NCBI RefSeq assembly: GCF_030540765.1 | Contig: NZ_JAUOEL010000003.1 | Span: 620,001 to 684,000 of the forward strand | Length of the DNA stretch: 64,000 bases | Origin: Flavivirga jejuensis | GTDB taxonomy: Bacteria; Bacteroidota; Bacteroidia; Flavobacteriales; Flavobacteriaceae | Reading direction: 5' to 3' | In this document: in pieces, positions 25,341 to 32,949 of the stretch | Layout of the letters: each line of letters begins with the position of its first letter | Position numbering within the stretch: the stretch's first letter is position 1 | Program-made: the position numbers and the translations under genes | Notes under the pieces: model-generated | Databases searched by the model: none | Seen by the model: only the letters and a program-made list of their open reading frames with translations | Told to the model about the DNA's origin: nothing

Positions 25341-26765
25341 ATGGATAAAATTGCAGTAATTGGAGGCTTAGGAGCTTTATCTGGAGCTGATTTGTTTTTT
25401 AAACTTCTGAAAAACAAATCAGCTTTAAAAAATCAAAAGCACTATCATTTTATTTTTGAACAACAACCTTTTAGTCAGATTGAATCTGCTTTATTTGAAG
25501 AGCAGGATATAAAATCAAGGAAATTCTACACTTTCACTTTATGCAAAAATTTTGAACAAAAAAATGTGTCTAAAATTTTACTGCCTTGCTTTGCTAGTCA
25601 TTCATTTTTAGAAGAGCTACAAAAGGAAACATCCATTTCCATTGTTAATATTTTTGATGCTATAGCCAACTATCTAAGTTTGAAATTTGATAAAGGAACT
25701 AAAATAGGAGTGCTTACATCTAGTTTTGTGAAAGAATCATTCTTGTTAGAGAAATATTTTCAAGACTATGAATTGATATATCCTACAAATCAAACCCAGT
25801 TAATGCATGCTATATATGATGAATCAGGTATAAAAAATGGATATTTAGACGGTTTACCTTTAGAATATGTGTACGAGGCCTGTATAGAGCTAAAAACAAA
25901 AGGTTGTGAAGTGATTTTACCGTGTATAACTGAAATTTCTCTATTGGTAAATCAGCTTTGGACAAGAGGAATTTCTATTATAGACGTTAATGAGATATAT
26001 GCAGATTATGCACTATCTAAAGAAGATATCCCACAGCCTAAACCTTTTAAACTTGGTATTATTGGAGGAGTTGGACCTTCTGCAACAGTCGATTTTATGA
26101 ATAAAATCATTCAAAATACAACAGCGAAGAAAGACCAGGACCATATAAAAATGATAGTGGAGCAAAACCCTCAAATTCCTGATAGAACAGCCAATTTGAT
26201 TCATAATCAAACAGACCCAACTATTGCGTTATTTTCAACTTGTAAAAAATTAGAAGCCGCTGGTTCAAATGCAATAGCAATACCTTGTAACACAGCGCAT
26301 GCTTTTGTAAAAGAAATACAAGAACACCTTAATGTGCCCATTGTTAATATGATAACAACTACAGCAGAATATATTTTAGAAAATTTTGGAAAGGATACCA
26401 ACGTAGGGCTATTGGCAACAAATGGTTCTATTCAAAGTAAAGTTTATTTTAATGTACTTACGGCTTTTGGACTTCGGGTAGTTATTCCAGATGAAACTCA
26501 TCAAAACTATGTAATGGAAAGCATTTATGGGAAATTTGGTGTAAAAGCGGGTTATACAGATGGGCTTTGCAAAGAACAAATTCTTAATGGAGTTAATCAC
26601 CTTATTAAAAGAGAGGCACAGGTAATTATTTTAGGGTGTACTGAATTACCCCTTCTGTTCCCTAAAAATAAAGAACTTAGAGATAGCAAAAAATCAGTTG
26701 AACTAGTTGACCCTACTTTAATTTTAGCAAAGAAAGTAGTAAATTTAGCTACATCAAACTTATGA
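25341..26765 (+). CDS. Two-domain aspartate/glutamate racemase-like protein
   Basis: 474 residues, about twice the usual racemase. The C-terminal domain (about 237-474) is canonical: FKLGIIGGVGPSATVDF, IPCNTAHAF (Cys ~316) and LGCTELPLL (Cys ~433), the two catalytic cysteines of this fold. The N-terminal domain (1-230) has the same plan, MDKIAVIGGLGALSGADLFF, LPCFASHS (Cys83) and LPCITEIS (Cys ~195), with both cysteines kept but the Asn-Thr of the first motif changed. It may be a fused heterodimer or a regulator-enzyme fusion. Substrate unknown. Single gene between two 125-bp repeats. Confidence 0.82.
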   Translation: MDKIAVIGGLGALSGADLFFKLLKNKSALKNQKHYHFIFEQQPFSQIESALFEEQDIKSRKFYTFTLCKNFEQKNVSKILLPCFASHSFLEELQKETSISIVNIFDAIANYLSLKFDKGTKIGVLTSSFVKESFLLEKYFQDYELIYPTNQTQLMHAIYDESGIKNGYLDGLPLEYVYEACIELKTKGCEVILPCITEISLLVNQLWTRGISIIDVNEIYADYALSKEDIPQPKPFKLGIIGGVGPSATVDFMNKIIQNTTAKKDQDHIKMIVEQNPQIPDRTANLIHNQTDPTIALFSTCKKLEAAGSNAIAIPCNTAHAFVKEIQEHLNVPIVNMITTTAEYILENFGKDTNVGLLATNGSIQSKVYFNVLTAFGLRVVIPDETHQNYVMESIYGKFGVKAGYTDGLCKEQILNGVNHLIKREAQVIILGCTELPLLFPKNKELRDSKKSVELVDPTLILAKKVVNLATSNL

Positions 26766-26778
26766 AAACACGACCTCT

Positions 26779-26904
26779 AAGACGTATATAATTTATTGCT
26801 AATTCCAGCCTACTTACGAAAATCCTTGTGGATTTTCTATTCGGTTTGTATTTACTAAATTAGGTGCTTAAAACACCCAACAAACCATATAAAATCACGT
26901 TACC
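26779..26904 (+). repeat. ~125-bp intercassette repeat, copy 6
   Basis: Runs GACGTATATAATTTATTGC to AAATCACGTTACC. Hairpin GAAAATCC (26818-26825), loop TTGT, GGATTTTC (26830-26837). Closest in sequence to copy 5. Confidence 0.72.
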
Positions 26905-26924
26905 AGCAATTCAGAATAACATAA

Positions 26925-27264
26925 ATGAAAGAAGAAATTGAGAGAATAAAGGACAAACTAAACCGACTGAAAAAGTTGGATAGGAATTTTGACGCTTTTG
27001 GCTCTCAACGTCATAAATACAAGTTAAATAGAACCAAATTCGAAGAAGAATTAATTGATTTTGAAAAAGCACACTCAATATCATTACCTGAAGAATATCG
27101 AGAATTCTTAAAAAATATCGGAAATGGGGGCGCAGGACCTTATTATGGACTCGAACCTATAGAAAATGGAAGATTTACTGATTTAGATTATAAAAGAGAA
27201 GAGGATTTAATTTCTGGATTGGTATGAATCATGGCTAGACAAGGAATTAAAAGAAAAAAGCTAG
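26925..27264 (+). pseudogene. SMI1/KNR4-like protein with internal deletion
   Basis: The first 100 codons give an SMI1/KNR4 N terminus (ISLPEEYREFLKNIGNGGAG, GPYYGLEPIENG) and stop early. In another frame just before and beyond that stop is DWYESWLDKELKEKS with a stop at 27262-27264, the usual C terminus of this family. The central ~70-100 residues are missing, so two ends have been joined out of frame. Intact members often act as immunity proteins of contact-dependent toxins. Boundaries GTTACCAGC (26899) and GCTAGTAAC (27260-27268) are an inverted repeat with one mismatch. Confidence 0.7.
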
Positions 27265-27300
27265 TAACAATAGCATAAAAAACACCAGAATACAAATTGA

Positions 27301-27843
27301 ATGATAGAAAAGAAAAATATAATTGGAATTTGTGGAAGTGCTAGTCGAAATTCTGCAAATCTATCAATTCTCAAGTGGATAGCTAAATCGGAAAAATCAG
27401 ATTTCAATTTGGAGATTATAGATAATTTGACCGAATTACCGCATTTTAAAACAGAACTGACTGATAAAAATACACCTAAACAAATTGTTGACTTTAGGAA
27501 TAAGATTGCAAATTCAGACGGAATTATCATTTGTACACCAGAATATGTTTTCAGTATTCCGAGTGGTTTAAAAAACATGATTGAATGGTGTGTATCGACA
27601 TCTGTTTTCTCTAACAAACCAATTGGATTTATAACTGCTTCGGCAAGTGGAGAAAAAGCACACGAGGAACTGAAATTGATTATGAAAACTATCCAAACTA
27701 AATTTACAGAGGAAACAATTCTTTTAATTAAAGGAGTAAAAGGGAAAGTTGGTAAAAACGGAAAAATATTAGACAAGAAAACAGAAACAGAGTTGAACAT
27801 ATTCGTTGAGTCCTTTGAAAAGTGGGTGGAAAAACCATCATAA
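27301..27843 (+). CDS. NADPH-dependent FMN reductase family protein
   Basis: 180 residues, ATG start. Flavodoxin-like fold: IIGICGSASRNSANLSIL is the phosphate-binding loop, and IIICTPEYVFSIPSGLKNMIEW is the FMN/active-site motif (usual form PEYN.S.P..LKN). Likely a soluble flavin or quinone/chromate-type reductase; electron acceptor unknown. No 125-bp repeat follows it; after its stop there is AACAACGATATAAAGC, possibly the beginning of an eroded boundary. Confidence 0.85.
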   Translation: MIEKKNIIGICGSASRNSANLSILKWIAKSEKSDFNLEIIDNLTELPHFKTELTDKNTPKQIVDFRNKIANSDGIIICTPEYVFSIPSGLKNMIEWCVSTSVFSNKPIGFITASASGEKAHEELKLIMKTIQTKFTEETILLIKGVKGKVGKNGKILDKKTETELNIFVESFEKWVEKPS

Positions 27844-27943
27844 CAACGATATAAAGCATAGTTAGTAAGAGCTAAATGAAAGGTAAGTGCTTTTACTGCG
27901 AAGTAACCCGACACAAGCTTAACACTTAAAGAAAAACAGGACA

Positions 27944-28316
27944 TTGATTTTATGGCTAAATGTGCTTAACGCAATAATTTGGTTTGCTATTTTTTATAGT
28001 TTGAAAGTTTTAAGTCCCGCAGTATTCGCATGTTTGTTTCTAAGAGCTATTCCAATTAACCTGTTTATTTTTGAATTAAGAAAGTCAAAAGCTAGTAATA
28101 AAAGTAATTTTACTACTGCCACACTTTTTATTGACAATGCTCGTTTTAATGTTGTTACTAGTGCCTTAGGACATGAGTAAAGCTAATTCCTTTCAAATAT
28201 TGAAATATAGTGCTATAATAACGGTTATAGGAGGTGTTGTTGCAGCATTTATTATGAAGAAAACATCTAAGGAGTTAGCGATTAAAAACCCGATAGTGCA
28301 GATTTGTAATCTATAA
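27944..28316 (+). pseudogene. Eroded membrane transporter (EamA-like) remnant
   Basis: A frame opening at a TTG (27944) gives about two transmembrane helices (WLNVLNAIIWFAIFYSLKVL, SPAVFACLFLRAIPINLFIF), typical of the first half of an EamA/DMT module. After its stop a second frame continues (NSFQILKYSAIITVIGGVVA, then AFIMKKTSKELAI). No frame is long enough for a transporter (~290 residues), so this is a deleted and frameshifted remnant. Family naming is tentative. Confidence 0.45.
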
Positions 28317-28320
28317 TCTT

Positions 28321-28436
28321 AAAAAACACCAAAGGTTTAGAAATTCATCCTAAAAAACTGTTTCGTATTGAATTTGAATATAACTAATTACATTTTACTC
28401 CTTATTCAAATGTTTTAAATCCGTTAGATTTGTAGA
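28321..28436 (+). repeat. Dispersed repeat, copy 1
   Basis: TTTAGAAATTCATCCTAAAA, CTGTTTCGTATTGA, TTTGAATATAACTAATTACA and CCGTTAGATTTGTAG match 30013-30144 in the same order and spacing at roughly 85-90 percent by eye. It is preceded by AGATTTGTAATCT, a small palindrome also recognisable in other copies. Confidence 0.6.
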
Positions 28437-28493
28437 GATCTATAATAGATATATGACACATATACATACGTTACCCTCAAGCAAAACTAAGCA

Positions 28494-29096
28494 ATGAAGA
28501 AAATACCATTCTTACTTATATATAGTAGAATATTAATTGGCATAATGATAGGATTATTAGCCATTTATAAAATTGAAAATTATCATATTATTATAGTTCT
28601 CCTAATGTCTATTGGGTTAATAACTGACATATTTGACGGGATTATTGCTCGTAAATTAAATATTTCAAGTGAAAAACTACGAATATGGGATTCGAATGTT
28701 GATCAATTTTTTTGGATCGTAACTATTACTTCAATATTCTATATAAATAAAGGGTTTGTAAAAGAGAAATTTATATGGATAGCAATTATTATTTTACTTG
28801 AACTTTTATGTTACTTAATTAGCTTTTGGAAATTTAAAAAATCAATCGCAACTCATTCTATATTAGCTAAATTTTGGACTTTATCTTTATTAGGCTTTTT
28901 AATTGATTTAACTCTTAATTCTACAAGTCAAATCCCTTTTTCTATTTGTATTATTCTAGGTATTATATCTAGAGTTGAAATAATCTTAATTATTAAAAAG
29001 TTAAAAAAATGGACAACTGATGTGCCTTCAATTTTAGCTGTATCAAAAATTAATCAAGGAATTCCAATTAATAAAAATAAATTATTTAATAGTTAA
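28494..29096 (+). CDS. CDP-alcohol phosphatidyltransferase family membrane protein
   Basis: 200 residues, about five or six transmembrane helices. The family signature D..DG..AR is present (Asp45, Asp48, Gly49, Ala52, Arg53), with the later Asp66 and Asp70; the second Gly of the motif is replaced by Leu62. With all four metal-binding Asp kept, activity (joining a CDP-linked lipid to an alcohol) is still plausible. The ATG lies 24 bases after ATACGTTACCC (28466-28476), which looks like a cassette boundary. Alcohol substrate not predictable. Confidence 0.8.
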   Translation: MKKIPFLLIYSRILIGIMIGLLAIYKIENYHIIIVLLMSIGLITDIFDGIIARKLNISSEKLRIWDSNVDQFFWIVTITSIFYINKGFVKEKFIWIAIIILLELLCYLISFWKFKKSIATHSILAKFWTLSLLGFLIDLTLNSTSQIPFSICIILGIISRVEIILIIKKLKKWTTDVPSILAVSKINQGIPINKNKLFNS

Positions 29097-29570
29097 AAAT
29101 CAGTGTTTAACACAGGTAATCCTTGCACAAGACTCTAAACACACACACAATTTAAACACCCGATAACGCGGATTTGAGGTTGTAACCCGTGATTCTTTGC
29201 CTTACACCTAAAAAACATGCAATAAAGCAACATCTAACTCACTATCTAAACTAGCATAATTTCTTGCCAAACTAAAAGCATAAAATTTCTTACATAAAAA
29301 ATATTGATTAATAAAAGAGAAAAATCAAAATACACTCGTAATGGTAAAGAATTTGCGGCAAATATTACTCTAAACTGGAGTTTTTAATACATGCTATTGA
29401 ATTTAACCTAGAAAACCAACTCAAAATACTCTTGTAGAAAGATTTTAATAGCAGCTATAGAAAAGGTATCTTAACAGGTTTGAAATCTAAAAAAAGATAA
29501 ATTTTATATAAATTTCAAAAAGTTAGTCTTACTTGAATATAGTAATGAAAAATATACTAATGATAAAATA
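29097..29570 (+). other. 474-bp stretch without a gene
   Basis: Contains GCGGATTTGAGGTTGTAACCCG (29168-29189, an imperfect palindrome akin to REP-type CGGATTTGCAATCCG), the phrase ACACCTAAAAAACATGC, and A/T-rich sequence thereafter. No frame with protein-like content was seen on either strand. Confidence 0.4.
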
Positions 29571-29927
29571 ATGGATATTGCGTCAAGATTTTTCCTTATC
29601 CAAAAATCACCTAACGGCCATGGTTATGTAACAAAAGTTTGTAGAGGAATAAATGGATTAGAAAAAAAATCTAAAAAAGATTACACCATATTAGAAGCTG
29701 TTTTATATGATGCAATTTATAATAGGGTTGTTGACGAGAAAAAAGATGAAGCTGAATTTTTAAATAGTCTATATAAATACATAGAAGATATAACAGAGAA
29801 AGAAGATAATATAGAAATAATTAGACAGTATATCTTTTCATCAATGGCTAGTGATGAAAATTTAAATAATTTTATATTCAGTTATTTAGAAAAGAATAAG
29901 GACAACATTCCTTTTGAAGTTGAATAA
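29571..29927 (+). CDS. Small cytoplasmic protein of unknown function
   Basis: 118 residues, ATG start. N terminus MDIASRFFLIQKSPNGHGYV, then a predicted helical acidic remainder (VVDEKKDEAEFLNSLYKYIE, ASDENLNNFIFSYLEKN). No signal or membrane segment. I do not recognise it. It lies between two dispersed repeats in the plus-only accessory region. Confidence 0.5.
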   Translation: MDIASRFFLIQKSPNGHGYVTKVCRGINGLEKKSKKDYTILEAVLYDAIYNRVVDEKKDEAEFLNSLYKYIEDITEKEDNIEIIRQYIFSSMASDENLNNFIFSYLEKNKDNIPFEVE

Positions 29928-30012
29928 ATAACTATCGATAATAACTAAGTGTTCATCTGGTTTGTAAAACCCCACAGCCCAATTTGCAATCCGTGATTTA
30001 ATATCCTAAACT

Positions 30013-30144
30013 TAAAAAAACATCAGAGCTTAGAAATTCATCCTAAAAAGCTGTTTCGTATTGAGTTTGAATATAACTAATTACATTTTCACTCATTATT
30101 TAAACATTTTTATAAACATTAAAAATCTGTTAGATTTGTAGGGA
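30013..30144 (+). repeat. Dispersed repeat, copy 2
   Basis: Same sequence order as 28321-28436. Copy 2 ends in TAGATTTGTAGGGATATA and runs into the probable promoter of the AraC gene. Confidence 0.6.
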
Positions 30145-30146
30145 TA

Positions 30147-30167
30147 TATATTTGGGGTATATATACC
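30147..30167 (+). promoter_or_regulatory. Probable -7 element and 12-bp palindrome before the AraC gene
   Basis: TATATTTG (30147-30154) matches the Bacteroidota -7 consensus TAnnTTTG exactly. It touches the perfect palindrome GGTATATATACC (30156-30167), placed over the expected start point, which is a plausible operator for autoregulation. No well-spaced -33 TTTG was found. Confidence 0.4.
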
Positions 30168-30195
30168 GATGAATGTACCCCTATCTTGGGTATAA

Positions 30196-31092
30196 ATGCA
30201 CTATGTGTTTCCCCATACGTTGTGCATAATTTTGATAAACGACCTGAAATCAATGGCATTTGCAACCAGAAAAACAAAATCAAGTATATTAAAAAAGTAT
30301 ATTTCTTACTACTATTTTCATTCTGCCAGAAAACAAAATCAATCAGAAGAAATCGTTTTTTATCCTAATACAATAAATGCAATTACAATTTATCAAAAAT
30401 CAAAACTTACTTTTGGAGAAAATTGGTCTGTAGCTGAAGTTACTAAGGACAAAACTTATAACTCGTATTATTCTGGATTAAACAAGCAATTTAAAATTTC
30501 CAAAATGAAATCTCCATTCAATAAACTAGGGATTGCGTTTAAACCACTGGGAATAAATTCGTTTCTAGATAGTCCTTTGGCAACTCTAATTTCAAAAACT
30601 AATGATAAGAGTTTTAATTATTTTGACAACTCTATAAAAAGTACAATTATAGAAGTCTTCAATACATGTGATTTTGATAAAAAAATAGATTTATTAGATA
30701 GCTATTTCATTACAAAACTTAATGATTTCGAGGATACTATTTTACAGTCGGCTATAGAAATAATTAAAAAATCAAATGAAAAATATAAAGTTTCGGAATT
30801 ATCAGAATTGTGTTTTACTACTCAGAAAACATTAAACAGGAAATTTAAAAAACATTTAAACTGTACTATTAAGGAATATCTTGATATCGCTCAATTTCGA
30901 AAATCATTCAACTACTATCAAAATCTTGAAAAACCAAATAAATTGGTTGATTTGGCTTATGAATTTAATTATTACGATCAAGCAGAATTATCCAATCGAT
31001 TTAGACAAATTACTGGAGTTAACCCAAAAAAACTCTTTAAGAATACACAAAAATTTGGAGATGTAAATCTATTTTGGAATAAGGGTATATAA
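30196..31092 (+). CDS. AraC family transcriptional regulator
   Basis: 298 residues from the first ATG; Met20 (30253) is a credible alternative. The N-terminal ~180 residues include LKKYISYYYFHSARK and IVFYPNTINAITIYQ, the sensor-domain type common in Bacteroidota AraC proteins. The C terminus carries the double HTH: KVSELSELCFTTQKTLNRKF and LVDLAYEFNYYDQAELSNRF, then FRQITGVNPKKLF. Targets unknown; it is followed by the esterase gene 65 bases downstream on the same strand, the obvious candidate. Confidence 0.85.
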   Translation: MHYVFPHTLCIILINDLKSMAFATRKTKSSILKKYISYYYFHSARKQNQSEEIVFYPNTINAITIYQKSKLTFGENWSVAEVTKDKTYNSYYSGLNKQFKISKMKSPFNKLGIAFKPLGINSFLDSPLATLISKTNDKSFNYFDNSIKSTIIEVFNTCDFDKKIDLLDSYFITKLNDFEDTILQSAIEIIKKSNEKYKVSELSELCFTTQKTLNRKFKKHLNCTIKEYLDIAQFRKSFNYYQNLEKPNKLVDLAYEFNYYDQAELSNRFRQITGVNPKKLFKNTQKFGDVNLFWNKGI

Positions 31093-31157
31093 ATGTCCTC
31101 TTTTACCAATTTTAGTTGAGCTCTAAAATCTATTTTTGTTATAAAATTTTAAATGAA

Positions 31158-32813
31158 ATGAAAAATTTATACTTCTTGATTTTAGTCTTTGTTATGTATA
31201 CTTCCTATGGTCAAAATATCATAACTATTACATGCTCTGTACCCAAAAATACTGACGATGTATATATTGTTGGAAATCAAGAAAGCTTGGGGAATTGGAA
31301 TCCTAAAAAAGTTAAAATGACTAAAATATCAGATTTCAAACGAGCAATAACATTGGAACTTCAATTTCCAGCAGAATTCAAATTTACTCGAGGAAGCTGG
31401 GAAAGCGTAGGAGTTATAAAAAAATTTCAAGATGACCCTAATCTGAAAATTGATAGTTATAATGAAAATAATTTCTCTTACAAAATAAAAAATTGGGCTG
31501 ATTGGATGGCCTCTGAAACCACTTGCACAAGCTATCAAATTAAAAAAATTAATTCTCATTTCTTAGAAGAAGAAAGGATTTTAAAGATTTATGTCCCCGA
31601 AGAAAATGATTTAAAATACAAATTCCCTGTTTTTTATCTTACCGATGGAGACGTTGGGCTTCATTTTGATTTAGCGTTGCAGTTCATAAAGCAATTGGAA
31701 CGATTTAATATTATTCCCAAATCTATTTTAGTTGGAATTTCGCAAAAGAATAGAGGTAATGAACTCGATGTTTTTTATTCTGAGAATGGAGAGAGGTTTA
31801 AGAATTATATTTTTGAAGAAGTTGTTCCATTCATTAATAATAATTATTCAACAACAGGTTTCAATTCTATAATAGGACATTCAGACGGGGCTACTTTTAA
31901 TCATATATTAATGACTCAAAACGAATCACCTTTTAGAGGTTACATAAACATAAGCGAGAATTTATTCAATAATCAACTTGAAGTGCTTGAAAATAAAATT
32001 AAGAAAAATCAGGACAAACCTTCTTATGTTTTTATCGCAAGTGGTGAGTATGACTCGATCGACCGAATTGCCTCTGGGAAGAAATTAGACACTCTATTTA
32101 ATCAAATTTCTAATGAAAAAATAAAACATCAACATAACATTTATAAAGCTGATCATAATGACCTATTTATTAAATCATTACTAGATGGCATTCAATTTGT
32201 CTTTTCTGATTATCAACACTTAGGGTACGATGAAAATAAATTAAAAACACTTGCTCTTTCTAAAATTAACGCCATTGATTTTTGGGATAATCACACAAAA
32301 GCGATAAAGGAAATTTACGGAATCAATTTAGAAATGAATATTTATGACTATTACTTTATAAAAAACATTGCGGTTTTTGCAAAAGACAAAAAAATGTATG
32401 AGGATGTAGTAAAACATTTTAATCGAGACAAAAAAGACGATTTTCACTATTATACAACAAAAGCACAAGAGTTTGAAAGAATGGATTTAAATGATGAAGC
32501 ACTTCATTATTGGCTCCAAAATATTGAAGAGAAAAGGGCAATAAATCATATATTTTATTATCGAAGACCATACGAATTGATGATAAATAAGCTTAACAAA
32601 CCGATAGAAGCTATAAATTTTTTGGAAAAATCTAAAAAAACCTTCCCAGAAGGAACATTTTATATCAACTATTATATTGCAAAGGCTGCTGTAGCAAATA
32701 ACATCAAAAAAAGGAAAGCAAAAGAAAATTTAGAATACTGTATCAAAAACTTTAAGGAAAATAGATATTTTACATTAGAAGATGTTCAAAACTTGATGGA
32801 AAAATTAAAGTAA
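31158..32813 (+). CDS. Secreted esterase with N-terminal CBM20-like and C-terminal helical-repeat domains
   Basis: 551 residues from the ATG at 31158, chosen because it starts the signal peptide MKNLYFLILVFVMYTSYGQ. Residues ~20-110 resemble a starch-binding CBM20 (VYIVGNQESLGNWNPKKVKM). The central domain is an esterase D-type alpha/beta hydrolase: VFYLTDGD, GHSDG with Ser ~242 as nucleophile, and His in KADHNDLF (~331). The C-terminal ~200 residues look like TPR-type helices (NDEALHYWLQNIEEKR). Possible ester release from glycans or siderophores; substrate unknown. Last gene of the plus-only region. Confidence 0.82.
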   Translation: MKNLYFLILVFVMYTSYGQNIITITCSVPKNTDDVYIVGNQESLGNWNPKKVKMTKISDFKRAITLELQFPAEFKFTRGSWESVGVIKKFQDDPNLKIDSYNENNFSYKIKNWADWMASETTCTSYQIKKINSHFLEEERILKIYVPEENDLKYKFPVFYLTDGDVGLHFDLALQFIKQLERFNIIPKSILVGISQKNRGNELDVFYSENGERFKNYIFEEVVPFINNNYSTTGFNSIIGHSDGATFNHILMTQNESPFRGYINISENLFNNQLEVLENKIKKNQDKPSYVFIASGEYDSIDRIASGKKLDTLFNQISNEKIKHQHNIYKADHNDLFIKSLLDGIQFVFSDYQHLGYDENKLKTLALSKINAIDFWDNHTKAIKEIYGINLEMNIYDYYFIKNIAVFAKDKKMYEDVVKHFNRDKKDDFHYYTTKAQEFERMDLNDEALHYWLQNIEEKRAINHIFYYRRPYELMINKLNKPIEAINFLEKSKKTFPEGTFYINYYIAKAAVANNIKKRKAKENLEYCIKNFKENRYFTLEDVQNLMEKLK

Positions 32814-32949
32814 AAACTATGTACAAACTAAGGTAGACGTTGCACAAGCCCAACAAAATGATAAAAAGAAGTTTTCTAGCTCCTTTTTTAAGAAGGTTTA
32901 GCCTATAGCAAGAAAGATACTAAGTAGGCAGATAAAGTTGAAATTTAAA

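Noticed and set aside
17267-26904. Calling the repeats bona fide attC sites
   Set aside because: Several boundaries do not fit GTTRRRY/RYYYAAC and no integrase is visible, so I report them only as attC-like.
16500-27270. CRISPR array
   Set aside because: The repeats are ~125 bp and separated by whole genes, not 25-40 bp repeats with uniform spacers, and no cas gene is present.
27261-27944. 227-codon minus-strand frame opposite the FMN reductase
   Set aside because: The plus-strand gene has clear FMN reductase motifs; the antisense frame is Ser/Phe/Leu-rich with no domain.
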